A DNA stretch of 64,000 bases from NCBI GenBank assembly GCA_033239005.1, contig BSQZ01000128.1:602001-666000 (forward strand), in the 5' to 3' direction. Under the pieces are notes generated by a model. That model was not told the origin of the DNA. It made no database searches and was given only the letters and a program-made list of their open reading frames with translations. The translations under genes and the position numbers were made by a program. Below, in pieces: positions 36,301-50,300 of the stretch. Every line of letters starts with the position of its first letter. The first letter of the stretch is position 1. Origin of the DNA: Lamellibrachia satsuma. Lineage: Eukaryota > Annelida > Polychaeta > Sabellida > Siboglinidae.

Positions 36301-36822
36301 ATGGTAATTCAGATTCCCTGAACTGTGTGAACCATGATGTTACCTGTTTTTGATTGTTGGGCACGGGAAACATATGACCTCACCTCATCCTTGCTAGAGA
36401 GGGGTGGTAGCATTATTGTACCCCTGGCAGATCTGAAATGTGGATTTGTCAGTTTATCCCACACCATGTATGGATGCAGGGTGAATCATTTGTACTTTTG
36501 TCTTGGTCGACGTGTTTGTGGGAACTAGACATGCCTATGCCCAAACTTCAAAGAACATTTCCTGGAAAACGCCCGTCTGACCAGGGATGACAGATCCACA
36601 GCCGATTACGTTAAGTTCCCATATGTGGGCCTCATAAATTTAAGTTCACAATCTCATTGGTTAACATAGCAACTGAAAAATCAGCGTTTCAACAGGTCGA
36701 TCTGCCAGGGATACTGCTGTTGTCAGAAGCCCCTGGTGGCGAGGGTGCCTCACCCTGCACGAGGACATGAACAGAAGCATTGATAATTATGTTGATATTG
36801 TCCGAAAGACAAGCCAGGTGCA

Positions 36823-36975
36823 CTGGAGTGTGACTAGACACAGTGACAATGCTACCTTTCATTCCTAGTGTTAAGACAAACATCGGAACTAGAGCTTTCT
36901 CAGTTGCCGCACGAACTCTATGGAACTCATTCCCTGTTAGTGTTAAGTCTAGCACTCGCTTATCCTCCATAGCTC
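36823..36975 (+). pseudogene. non-LTR retrotransposon ORF C-terminal fragment
   Basis: The + frame reads MLPFIPSVKTNIGTRAFSVA then ARTLWNSFPVSVKSSTRLSS. G.RAFSVAA.TLWNSLP.S.....L..F is the standard C-terminal tail of CR1/L2-type elements. The - strand open frame here is its shadow. Upstream sequence shows stops in all frames. Confidence 0.75.
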
Positions 36976-37217
36976 CTCAGTGTACAAATCCAACTGTTTA
37001 CAACTGGAATTGCTAATCAATCAGAAACTGCCTAACCCCTTTTGTTTTGGTGCGATGCTGAGCTTGGGTCTCCCGACGATTTCAGTGCAATAGAAGTGTT
37101 TTATATTGTATTGTATAGTTTGAACAATTTATTCTCTCGAATCTGAAAGCGTTATGCTAATGTGCTTAATTCATGTTCAAATCAACCAACAACTAATTAT
37201 CGCAGCTACAGTTAACC

Positions 37218-37223
37218 TTTATT
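37218..37223 (-). promoter_or_regulatory. candidate poly(A) signal of TTF2
   Basis: AATAAA on the - strand about 930 nt after the stop codon. It is a plausible 3' UTR end, but the hexamer is common in this AT-rich DNA and nothing else supports it. Confidence 0.25.
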
Positions 37224-38151
37224 TTTCACAGTAAAAATATAAACGTATACACATTTCATCCAATATTATGTTCTACATGAATAAAACCAGTTTGTAATAA
37301 TCTAAATGTAACTTGGAGTTACCCATTCAGTTTATGATCTAGTTTGTACATTACAGCCTTGGGCTAATATTAATATTACATTACCGATCTCGAATTGCAT
37401 AATTACCATATAGTCACCACCATTTGACAATCTCTTATAAAACTACATTCTGGTGCAAATTTAACCAATTGACAACACAACATTCATCAAATGTTGATAC
37501 AATGACATCACATGTTTGACAGATAAAACCTATATAAAAATACAACTACAGTAAGGCAGCCAATGTCAACAGAATTCCCTACTTGTGCCTTGTGACAAAT
37601 CTCTATATTTTTACACCTTGCGATTTGACACAAAAACAAGCTTCTCTGGGAAGGTTTTCTGCTCGAATTTTCATTATAGTCATGTCTAATTTCTTCGTTC
37701 CTTGATGATAAATTTTTTCAGTAATCAGCTTACTTTTGAGTGGAAACAAACTGGATTATAAATTGCTTGATTAACCCATTTTTTCATGATTCTGTTTCTT
37801 GCATGCCGCTTTGGGGAGCCAGCTAGCAGGATGATACTAATTAATTTACCGGTTTAGCAGTCTTGGTGATTGCTATTACATCATTGCTACATTGTTTGTT
37901 CTTTGTCCAACGTCAATGTTGAACTGAAGATCAGTAAAACACTACTAATGTCATGATACGCTACATGCGTATTATCGATAGTTATAGCATGGGTAAAAAT
38001 AGCGTATTTCACTAAACCGATTCGTTAATCCAACAAAAACCATGGGAAACCAAAGTGTGTGATTAAACAAGACATGACCGTATGACACTTGCAACGCTTT
38101 CCTGTCTGTACTATTTGACTTGTCTGCGAAGTGTCCAGTCCGAGTCAACCA

Positions 38152-38257
38152 CTACAATCTGAACGCTGGCCGCATCTGAGTATCCCGCCCCTCCTGATCG
38201 AGTCCAAACAACATCTTGAGATCAGCCAGGGTCAACTTGTTGGCGGACGCACCGGCA
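38152..38257 (-). CDS. TTF2: TTF2 last exon
   Basis: Acceptor CCACTTTCAG, stop TAG at 38152-38154. Encodes [20 protein letters not shown] and a 14-residue tail. KLTL.DL..LFG is the canonical TTF2 C-terminus; vertebrate proteins end soon after LFGI, so this tail is slightly longer. Confidence 0.95.
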
Positions 38258-41200
38258 CTGAAAGTGGCAAACACAATACGGATTAGTTTTCTGTAGTGAT
38301 CACACGTGTTAAACTGATGACTGATGACATGACCCTTGTAAAGTCATGCCAATCCCACTGCAAAATGAGCAAATGCAGTTTTGCTGCACAAGCTCTTTGG
38401 AATTCACCCCCTCTTTGTGTGTTAGATCAGCAGGACATAATACAAGTTTGTCATCATGTGCTTACCCTCCTTAAGTTCCCTAGTGTATTCGCCCACCTAC
38501 TGACAACTATAATGCTATATATAATTTTTTTGAGATTGCACAAGCCTTTAGTTTTGATGTGCCTCTGAGCTAGGGTTCCTGGTGGGTTTTAGGCGCTACC
38601 GGAGTTAATACTGACCCAGTGAGGACGTTGTGAGCGAGGGACATCTTCCTCTTCTGCAGTTGAGCAATCTTCTCCTCCACCGTATCCTTGCACAGGAACC
38701 TGATGACATGTCACAGTGTCAGTGTCATCAGATGTCAGTTATGTCACCAAATGTCATATGCCAACCAGGACTGGGGTCAGTTGCAATGATCAGTTGCAAT
38801 GACCAATTAAAATGGTAAATTACAATGGCCAATTACAATTATCAATTACACTAACACAGCCTCACAAAAAAATTACAATTACACTGTGATTGTAATTAAT
38901 TACAAATTACACAATTATAGTTGAACCCAAGCCTGCTACCAGTATTACTACTAAAGTAAATAAATAATGTCCTCAAATGTAATGTTCCAGTAGTACTCAA
39001 ATAACGTCAGAATGTCACCCAGTAGTGATAAAAACAATCAGTGTCAAAGCATGAGATGTCAGTATTACAGGGTGTCACAACAGACCTCAGTGTAACAGGA
39101 TGTCAACTGTTATTCATTAAAATAAATATGATGCTATCATTAAAGTAATGTAACAGGATGTCAATGGTTATTCTTTAAAATAAATATGATGTTATCATTA
39201 AAGTAATGTAACAGGATGTCAACGGTTATTCATTAAAACAAATATGATGCTATCATTAAAGTAATGTAACAGGATGTCAATGGTTATTCATTAAAATAAA
39301 TATGATGCTGATCATTAAAGCGAAACAAAAGGTATGGTTTTGGGTCTATGCACCTGACATAATAAAAACTATGTCCAACTAACACCCGTGGTTTACTCGG
39401 AATGTGTTCTAAAAGTGGAACAGCCTGGCCACATCCTACTGGCAAGTATAGGAAAAGGTGCACGTATACAAATATATTTTCATTTGGCAAGCGAATATTG
39501 CCAGATTACAGCACCTGTGACGTAGGGTTATGTAACAATATGGGGCAGCCCATGAAATTAAGATGCTGTGTATTCAACAAGGTTTTCCTAGTATACCACT
39601 GGTGTGATACACCTAATTGCACTTGCAAATGGTTATGCTTTAGTAACTCTTATAGGTGCATGGGCCTGGTGTCAGAATATCAAAATCATGACATATCGCT
39701 CACAAAATTAATTTGTGTCAATGCCAAATGTGCCACCTGGCAAACTCACAGATGGTCAAGTCTCAAAGAATTTTTTCCTCAAATTCCAATTTAGAAACGC
39801 AACAACCAGTTCCCAGCTTTTTAAATAGCTGGCGCCAGACTTACTTGTGAATGAAAACGTTCTTCTTCTGTCCGAGACGGTAGACACGGTCGCAAGCTTG
39901 CGACTCAAGGGCAGGATTCCTGGAAGCACAGCACAAAGTTTCTAATGATGTTATTTAAATACTAGCCGAGTTGCCTGATGCTGCAGTAAGCAGCGTCAGG
40001 CAACTTAAGATCTCAAAGTAAGAACTTATGGCTCCTTGCACCATTCAGTCATGTTATGGTAGGGCCACGGCAATGACAACTTATGGCTCCTTGCACCATT
40101 CAGTCATGTTATGGTAGGGCCACGGCAATGACAACTTATGGCTCCTTGCACCATTCAGTCATGTTATGGTAGGGCCACGGCAATGACAACTTATGGCTCC
40201 TTGCACCATTCAGTCATGTTATGGTAGGGCCACGGCAATGACAACTTATGGCTCCTTGCACCATTCAGTCATGTTATGGTAGAGCCACGGCAATGACAAC
40301 TTATGGCTCCTTGCACCATTCAGTCATGTTATGGTAGGGCCACGGCAATGACAACTTTATGCCGGTTTCACAAAGCAGTCATACTGTAGGAAGGAACTTA
40401 CGCTGGCATTTGACACTGATCACGTAACTCGGATCAATTGTAGAAACCATGCGTTGCTAACAATCGTACGTAACTACAAAGTCACATTGTCCCAAGTTAC
40501 ATAATCTACGTCTAACATCCACATTTGTAATGTCTCCGCCGCCAGGGGAATTTTTAAAAATAAATTTTAAATATAATGTACCTACAAACCATCCCTCTGG
40601 GTTCCAGACATGCAAAACTGACAGTGACATGACAGTGACATGACGTAACATACAGTCACAATATACTTTATAGAACAGATAAATCCTGCTCCAACTATGT
40701 GCATGTGGGCGTGCATGTCTTTGTTGTATCTGCATCAGCATGTAAGTGAATGCCTAGAAAAAGTGACCAATAAAATGAAATACTATATATTTGCTGCCTC
40801 AAGAGTTTCGTCTAGCTGAACTATGGCAAGGTTTATATATATAATATAAATGTGTCAGTATTCATGGGTATATATACTGGTCGGAATAAAATTCAAGCTC
40901 CTTAATAAAATATGCCATTTTCACTAAAAATTTTAAGAAACAAATAAAATTATCAAATGCTGAAAACAGGTCCCATGAACCAAATTCTCATGTTCCAAAA
41001 AACCTCATTGTGCAGTAAGACGCAACATGTCAAATGCACAGCACAAACACAGCAGGTCTTCTTATCAGACATGAGGTTTATTCTGTTTAGTCAATTCCCA
41101 AAAACATAAATTCCAATTCCGCCTTGCAAAAATAAATTCCAAATTATCAATTCCAATTCCAAAAATCTAATCAGAATTATCAATTCAAATTCCAAAAACA

Positions 41201-41402
41201 TCTAATACCAGTCCAATTCCGCCTTGCAAAAATCAATTCCAATTCCAAAATGTCAATTCAAATTCCAACTTTTCAAATCCTAGGCTGAGGAAAAATTCAA
41301 ATCCAATTCGTTTTAACAGTTTTATTTGTACTTGAAATCATGTGTGCACAATCATATTTATTCAGATATGATTAACAAATTAACTATTGTTCATTCAACA
41401 CA

Positions 41403-41453
<51 letters not shown>

Positions 41454-44400
41454 TGAAGTTATGAAAAATGGAATACTTTGATTTTCTAAACTTATGAGCT
41501 TTGCTGTTTGGTTGTTTAGATTAATATCCCACTTTTTATTTTTGTTAGGGAAAAAAAATGGTCTTATCTTTCCACAAAGACAACTTTGGCAAGTTTCATC
41601 AAGACTTGCCTCTTCTACAGCTATATGAGGGGCTAAAAAGGGGGTATTTTTTGCATAAAAATTTAAAAACCTTTGACGATGGCATTTCATTTGTAAAAAT
41701 GGATGGATGCCTGCTTTTATTTTTGTGTGTTGAATATATATATATTTGGGTGAAAAAACTAACTGTGCACTCCCACCCATTGCCGAGTTATTGAGGTGGG
41801 AACCTGGCGTTGTTTTTCAAGTTTTGGGCGGTAGCTGTATCACAATCTGTCTAAGAAAAAGGTAAGCGGCTAAATTAACATTAAACAATTTTTTTTCTGC
41901 CTTACAACCCATCCTCAATTGATTTCCAAAAAAAGAAATTGAACAAACATTGTTAGTCATACAGATTGTTTTGGTGGAAAACTGTGAAAAAAATTCCGTC
42001 CCCTAGAATGCTCAATTTGCTGTAGTAAATTAATTTATTTCCAGTTATATATATATGATAAATGGCATATGTCCAGATGTTTTGGTATGAAAACATCTAA
42101 TTTACAATAACAGGCACTAGGCCAGTGCAATTTCAAATGGTAACATTGGATTGTTGCAGATGAGATGCTTTATGAGCACGATGATGTCACCTGTGAGTAA
42201 ACTAAACTGTTATAAACCATCTTTTTCTAGGTTGAAATTACACTAAATCAAAGTAAAACTACATGAGCCATGTAATATTACATGTTATTAACTAGATACT
42301 AACAGATACCTATTTTTGGAAAATTTCCACCTTTGTATTGTCCCAAACATCATCATTTTGCCAACAATTGGCTGGCAATCTACTCATAGTTGGCTGTAGT
42401 GTACCGCTGTTTTGTTAATGTTACTTTATTGTGCAGATGGCACCACAGATTATGCTAATTACCCATGCAAAAAAACAAGACAAACCCCAAATATTTAGAT
42501 ATCTTAGAGGTGCTTCCTCAATTGAAGTTTGTGGCGAGAGGATGGAAGTCACGACTATGATCAGCATTGACCCACACAGTGCTTAACATTTTGGATATCC
42601 ACTATTTTGATCCTTACCAGATTTAACAACTGAAATAAACAAATTTATGATTCGAAATTTTTTTTTATTAAATCGACAGCAGATGTTACATAAACTATTC
42701 ACACACTATATATTTGGACACCAATGAACCGTATTTGAGATAAGCTAAATCAGTTGAAGCAGTTCTAAGCTTAGCTGTTCACTATTTTCTTTGCACATGT
42801 TGACTCAAGCCTTTCAGGTGTCTGTACTGAAATCATCTGATCTAAGGGTGTAAATTGTTCAAAAGGTCACAGGTATTGTATCTGATTATCAAGTAAATTC
42901 ATACAAATGAAAGAAATCTGTCTATTTTGCCTGGCATTTTTGTGAGGAGAAGGTTGCCTAAAAGTTAAGCAAAATGGCTAGTGATAAGAAGTTTTTCAAA
43001 TAAAAAATTAGGATATCATATTATGATTGAGTTGATAATATTAGGAAGTGAATATCATTGTTGTAAAACGATCATTATGATGCAAAGTAGCAAAGATATT
43101 TGAATACCCGACACAAAAAATGTGTTACACTGTCCATGTTGGACATTGTTCTGAAATTACTTTATTTTTACTGTAAAATGGATCATCCTGATCCAGTAGA
43201 AGTGAAAGAGCTGAAGGCAAGAGAGCACCAAAGGAAACGTAGAGAGAAGTTAAAAGAGAATTCAGAAAAACTTCAGAAAATTCGAAAGAAGGATGCCACA
43301 CAACAGCGAAAGAACCAGGATGCTAAGCGGCTAACTATGACAGAGAGGGAAAAGAGGAAACATGAAGGAGTTGAGAGACTGAGACAGCAAAAGTATAGAA
43401 AGATTAAAGCTGGATGGGTGGGAAGGACAGTCAGATCGAGAAGAGTAAAGAAACAAATGAAACTGATGACACCTGTTGAAAGAAGAGAATATGAGAAGCA
43501 GAAGAAGACTTATACAGTGTAGTAGAAAACAATTGACGGGTCAAAAAATTGTAGATTAACAGAAAAAGATTGTAATAGGAAAAAAGGGATGGTAAAGCAA
43601 AGTATGGTAGAAGAAGACACTGTTGGTGATGAAGATGATGGGATAATGTCAGAAGATGTAGCTGAAGAAAAGGAAGGTCCCCAAGCACTGAATACCATGA
43701 GTAGGCAGCTCAGATATTACTACTGTAGAAAACTACTTGAAAGGATGTCACAACACAGAGCACACAGAGCAGAAGCACTTCAGTCTAGTATCCTCTCTGC
43801 TACACCTACCGGTACCTCCAGAAAAGCATACAAGAAATGTGGAATTATGGTTAAAACAAGTGCACAAACCAAACGTAGTTTAATACCAGAATTTAAAGGG
43901 ATGGTCATGGACAGGGATGTTGGCAGAAAATATCATCAAATCATGCCCTCAGGATCAAAAGAAAATGCAAGAAAATCTAAAAAAAATGGCTAAGACACTG
44001 GCTGTTTCTAAAGGCAGGGATATTAGCATGCTCGCTGGGACTGTCAAATGTAGAAAAGGCAGGGTTTCCTCACTATGGATGAATCAAATTCAGGATTTCT
44101 TCTTCAGAGAAGACATAAGCAGAGCTGTACCAGGGAAAACAGTGTCAGCTGCTTTCAAACAACACAAGGCAAAGTATCTTCTGAGCATGACAGTTAGATG
44201 CATACAAAATATTGCGAGATGAAAATCCAGCCTTTCCTTACAAGTTAACAATATTCAAGAAATTCTGTCCGCCAAATGTGAGGATCCCAAGGTCCAGTGA
44301 TTGTATTCAGTGCGCCTGTCCCAAGCACGCAAATGTTGAAAGGAAAATACCTGATTTGAATGCCATCATGAAAAGATTGGTAATACCAATTTACATGTAG

Positions 44401-45132
44401 TCAGATTTCCAGGTATTACTATGTTAATCAAGGTAATCTTCTTCATAATATTTTCCGAAAAAGTGATTTGAATCATGTAAACCAACAGCCCAACCAAGTA
44501 TAGAGACAGTTTGAAAATAAAGGTTAATTTGGTTAACCTTGTCATTTATGTTGCATCTGTCACAATTAATGTCGCATATGTCACACAGGGGTTTTTGTCC
44601 TGTAAAATGGAATCTATGAAAATCAGTGCCCCATGAGAGGTATGCTGAGTTAGGTGTGAGGTGTGAGGTAAGCTGAGTGAGGTGTAGGACATAACCAGAC
44701 AGTTAATTTATTTTTCTGTCAAAAAAAATTATGTTGAGTGGAACTTTTCCAACTGGATTTTCAAAAAGGGACACAATTTTGCACTGTCAGCACTATCATT
44801 CGATAGTTTTGATGGAAAACCTAACATGTCTATTTTTTTCTTATCACTACTGGTCATCATAATACACCTCTAAAAATAAAAGAAATAATTATCATTGTGG
44901 AAACTCTTGCAGGACACATAGATTTAAAGGTGTAACAGATGCGACACAAAAACGTGAATGGTCTATTTCATCATCCTATATTATAAAAACCAGGCAGTAA
45001 GTTATCTTCTACTTATCACCTTGGTACACTTTCAACTCCATACTATAACATTATATGGGAAAGAAATTATTTTAGGAAAGAAAATTATTCAGTCCTAATT
45101 TTTACAAAACTGTTCCATTTTTCGTGACTTCG

Positions 45133-45190
<58 letters not shown>

Positions 45191-47063
45191 TATATATATA
45201 TGTCAGGTTTGCTATAAAAAACATTAAAAATGGCATTCAGCCATTTGATATGTATTTTCTGATGCGACACCTCTCCTGGATTTTTGCTAACCAGACATTT
45301 TGGACATCATTAATGTTTCATCAAATTTACTGTAAACTTTGAGTTTTCAACATCCTAATCACCAACATGTATTCTCCATGGGGAAATAAAGCTTGTCCAC
45401 CGAGAAAGATAAGGCCTGAGTGATATGACTTTGATTTTACTGTCTGTTACTGTAACTTCATATTTGTTTTTGATGCAAATGCTTGATTGTATTGTTCTTC
45501 TTCACAATGTTTCCATAACAGAGTAGACAGTGTATATGCTATAATGTTGACAACTTCCTGGCTGTTACCATATTTAGGGTGACATATTAATAGCAGAAAA
45601 ATATTATTTTAATAGTAAATTTAAGGGGTAAAGATTAACAGTATCAAGTCAATAATTCCAAAAAAAATAATAATTCCAATTCCAAATGAGTTTCGAAAAT
45701 CAATTCCAATTCCAGAATGGAATTGACTCCATGTCTGCCTCTTACTAATTTTCCTGTGATGATTATTACAAATAGTTGCTTACATTTCGTCCGATAAAGT
45801 GAAATACGACGTATTTACATCAATGCCACCAATACCACTAATAAGGCACTATAGAACTGCCATCTAGCAATCATTGTCCTTATAAAATACCAAAATGTCT
45901 CAAAAAACAATTTGCGTCATTTTTCTTGGAAGCAATTAAATTTGTTGGACATTTACACTCCCAAGGACTGATATATCCGACTAGTGACAACTGTAATTCG
46001 ATATCCAGGGAAATCTCAAAATAGGGTAGAATTTAGGAGTGGCTATTTTTTTTACTCTGGTTACTATATTTGTGCTAGTGTTCTAGAATGTGAGTGCGTT
46101 GAGATAAGTGTGTACTTGCACACATCAGCACACGCGTGCACGCACGTACATACAAACATTCACACCACAAAATTGGATTCATGTGGATTTACATATTCAG
46201 ACACACTGCTTTGGGCTGAAATCTGTATTTTTAACTTGAAATTCAGTATAGATCCATATTATCCGTATAAAATTTTTTACTGTTTCATCGCAACCTATAG
46301 CATTCCGATTCCAATCAAGTGGCGCCATCTATCTGGGTACCGCACATGCCAACAAAATCCGCTAGATTTCATTGAAAATATGCCATGCGATTTTTCAGTA
46401 AATATAAAATAAACCTGCATGAAACCAGTGGTTCTAAAGTTGATTTCTCTCCACTTTTCATATATTGTCCAATTTGTATTTGTAGCATTTCTAAAGGAAG
46501 CGGAAACACACTCACCAGTGTAGATCAACCATGAAGAGGTGGTTTCCTCCAATCAGATTCAAGCCGCATCCGCCCGCTCGCAGTGAAACCAACATCACCT
46601 AGCAACCAACTGTATTACTTAGAAATAGCTTAATGAGTTTTGATGCCAAGAAAACAGACTTAGGAATGACAAACTTAGGTGGATGTTCAACAACCAGTCT
46701 TCACTGTGCTGCGTGAATTGACCAAACATAACGTAAATTAAAGAAATATATAGTGCAATATCCAGTCCTTGTGACTACTCAAAGCACTTTACACTTCACC
46801 CCCGGCAGACCTGTTCATTCCAATGCCATTTTGACTTCTCTGGGATGCTATAATTACTGTGCGAAGACTATTCGTTCACATATCCACCTGTCTGTAGCCA
46901 GGTACTCATTTACAGGTCATTTTGCAGTTTATCTAACCAATCGATGATCGATCAATGATCGATCTTAGAAGTTAATCAATATATTTGATAAATATCACTG
47001 TTTCTATTTGTATTTCTGTAATAATATAATGTATCAATATATATATATATATATTTATATATA

Positions 47064-47157
<94 letters not shown>

Positions 47158-47358
47158 TTATTTATGTCAAGTGCTTTCTGTTATTTTGTGGATATTGCTC
47201 TAATAATTATATATTATTTTTACAATATTAGCACAAGCGGGTGCACATTTTTCTGTGCGCAATCATAATTTGCCTTTTTATCGAATCAGGCGGTGGGCAA
47301 AATGACTATTCTTAGAATTCTGCCACTTAAAATTCTGATACTAGCACGGACCAAATCA

Positions 47359-47389
<31 letters not shown>

Positions 47390-50300
47390 TATAGTGCTAC
47401 TGCCGATTGGCAGTAGCACTATGTCAAGCAGACTTGCATAAAATAATTTCTTATTCATTAATTCGTTCGTTCCCTGCCACCTCGCGAACAAGTGATGGGA
47501 TTCCAGAAAATGACTTCCTTCCTTCCACACCAGACTTTGTTGATGCCATTATCAACAGAGTTAATAATACAAAGGCTTTCATTGGTCAGTAACTGGGAGA
47601 ATGGGCAGAATAACCAATCAGAAGTCTTCTCTCTTCCTCTCATCTTTGCACTCACAATCTCCGACAGATAAGTGGTGCAACGACAAAGAATGAAATCCAA
47701 AATGAATATAACCGAAAATGATCGATCGCACAAGATTGTGATTGATTCCTTGATCAGAAGCGTGAACCAATCAATCATCCACGAAATCTACTAACTGGAA
47801 CGGCACTACAAAAATCTACCTCTGGCCCGGCAGGGTCAGTATTGAAGGCCTCCACCAGTTCCATGCGCTTCAGAGCCGGCACATCTCCGCGGATGGTGCA
47901 GCACCGCAGACCCATGCGGCGCAAGTGGTGCTCCATCACCATCAACATAGAGGTCCACTGTGACACAATCACACTGCAACAGCATCGCAGCAAATGTTAC
48001 TCAACTGTTCATTATAAAGGGTTGTTTCAAAACAGTGACTGTTTTATATACTTTATTTACAGCCACCTCCAATGTATGTATGTATATATGTGTATATATA
48101 AACATATATATATATATATAATTATATATCTAATTATATTTGTCGATGTGGCTACTGGAGCTAAATCTGTTTGAGTGGATCCACCCACCGGTGATAATCG
48201 TAAAACCACTGTTCACTGATGACAGATAATAAAAAGATTTCTACTTAAACCCACTTCTAGCTACAAAGTTAGTGTAATATAGCAAATCTTTTCTAATTAA
48301 AGCACCATCTATGGATAGCTACACTCTTATTATAATATAGCTAGCACATGCTATATATAGACGCTTTCTATCCATAAACACTTCTATGACCTCTACAGAC
48401 AAACTGTAATAACTTGAAGAGTATTCAAAATTGCTGCATGCTGCACAAAAAACAAAATTAATTTCACCGTTGCAACTACCGCCGGTTTTTTATATTTTAC
48501 CCCCACCCTCAGGGAGCCCTTGGGGAAGTTTCCACATCCGACCCCCCCACATCATAAGGGTCCCCTGGATCACCCTGCAAAGTTTCGTCTAGATCGGCCC
48601 AAAGTTGCGACCATGAGGTAACAACAGACAGACAGACAGACACTTTGTTTTATAGATTACATTGCCCCAATGAAATTGCCCCCCGTCCATGTGAGTCAAC
48701 TCTATATCCTCACCTTTTCATTGGCTGGTCTGCTGGCGACTCTTCACGGATCAACTTGAGTTCCTTCATCACAGCAGTGATCTGAAACCAACACCACTGC
48801 TCACAGACGCACCACGATTCATGGCGGACCATAGCATACAGGACAGCCTTGGAGGATAGTTCAACTGTGGAATAAACACTTGAACAACTGACCCATCTAT
48901 AGAGTCACCCATCCACCAAGTCACCCATCTACCGAGTCACATACTCATCCACCCACCAAGTCACCCATCATTCGAGTCACCCTTCGCCAACCGTCCGCCA
49001 AGTCGCCCTTCATCCAAGTCGCCTGTCCACCAAGTCGCCCTTCATCCAAGTCACCTGTCCGCCAAGTCACCCTTCATCCAAGTCACCTGTCCGTCAAGTC
49101 ACCCTTCATCCAAGTCCTGTCCGCCAAGTCACCCTTCATCCAAGTCACCTGTCCACCAAGTCGGCCTACATCCAAGTCACTTGTCTGCCAAGTCACCCGT
49201 CCGCCAAGTCGCCCTTCATCCATGTCACCCGTCTGCCAAGTCACCCGTTTGCCAAGTCACCCTTCATCCAAGTCACCCATCCGCCAAGTCACCCTTCATC
49301 CAAGTAGCCAGTCTGTCAAGTCGCCCGTCCGGCAAGTTGCCCGTCCGCCTAGTTGCCCGTCTGCCAAGTTGCCAGTCTGCCAAGACACCCGTCCGCCAAG
49401 TCACCCGTCCGCCATGTAGCCAGTCTGCCAAGTCGCCCGTCTGCCAAGTAGCCAGTCTGCCAAGTCACCTCAGACTATCGACAGAGTCCCGCGTTCAAAC
49501 CACTGTGCCCAAGACTGTGTCATCCACCAAGCCACCCACTATGACTGTAAAGATATATTAAGCCACGAAACAAACCATGATATTTGTGTCATGACAAGAT
49601 ATGTATCGCGATACATAATGATATACACTTGTAAAGAAACAAATTATTTGTGCCGCAGTCCACAGTTGTAAATGCCTACTTGAACACACAACGTTCATAA
49701 AAAAATTTTTGCAATTAAAACTAGTGACATCTCTAACCTGATATTTTGACAGGTAGAAAGCGAATTTGACTCCGTTGGCGCTGACATTACAAATGGGTAG
49801 ACTTTAAAGGGTTTCCAAGACTTGCTTTTGACATAGGTTCTACTTTCAACACAATAAAATTTTTTTTTATGTTTGCATTTATCGTACATGTATCGTGATT
49901 CTTGTAAAATATACTGAATATTGCATTGTGTATCGCAATCAATTGTTACAACACAGCCACCCACCAACCCTCCCACCCACTAACCCTCTCACCCACCAAC
50001 CCTCCCACCCACTAACCCTCTCACCCACCAACCCCCCCACACACACACACACAGCTGTCCCAGCACTGACCTTTGTACTGGCATAGTTGACCTCAAACTG
50101 AGCCGATAGTTTCTGGACAATGTCTGGGTCAGCGAGAGTGGCCATGGTGTCCTTCAGAGCCATGTCCTTCATTTGTTGGACGATGTCTAGATCAAGCCCA
50201 TCGGCCTGTAGTGCCTCAGCGTCCAGCACCTAGGGGAGAAACATCACTCTTATCCACTCACCAATTACATTTTGTTAAAAGCAAAACAGTTCAAATTTTC

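Larger units (their letters stand above)
33228..38151. other. convergent intergenic region between ZFYVE28 and TTF2
   Basis: About 5 kb that holds the two 3' UTRs, a non-LTR retrotransposon tail (about 36823-36975), a truncated MITE (36131-36300), an imperfect 90-bp duplication (about 34545-34690) and fragments of dispersed repeats (about 33850-33960, 34165-34275). No other gene could be supported. AATAAA copies occur in several places, so UTR ends were not fixed. Confidence 0.7.
41451..45135 (+). mobile_element. candidate unclassified transposon with inverted ends in (TA)n
   Basis: The left end GAGTGAAGTTATGAAAAATG and the reverse complement of the right end GAGCGAAGTCACGAAAAATG match at 17 of 20 positions and continue for a few bases. 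Both are flanked outwardly by long (AT)n. The 3685-bp interior contains the broken + strand ORF at 43178-44400. The RTATGTYGCATMTGTCACA-like words near 44550-44585 and CAGATGCGACAC at 44937 could be subterminal repeats. The inverted ends and the ORF are seen; that they form one mobile unit is inference. Confidence 0.5.

Noticed and set aside
36689..36970. 93-codon - frame (EDKRVLDLTLTGNEFHRVRA...)
   Set aside because: Antisense shadow of a LINE C-terminal tail on the + strand (RAFSVAARTLWNSFP).
39402..39794. 130-codon + frame with many Cys
   Set aside because: Lies in dispersed repeat C, whose second copy does not preserve the frame.
46295..46552. 85-codon - frame overlapping TTF2 exon 15
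   Set aside because: Wrong frame; the motif V reading in the neighbouring frame is the real exon.
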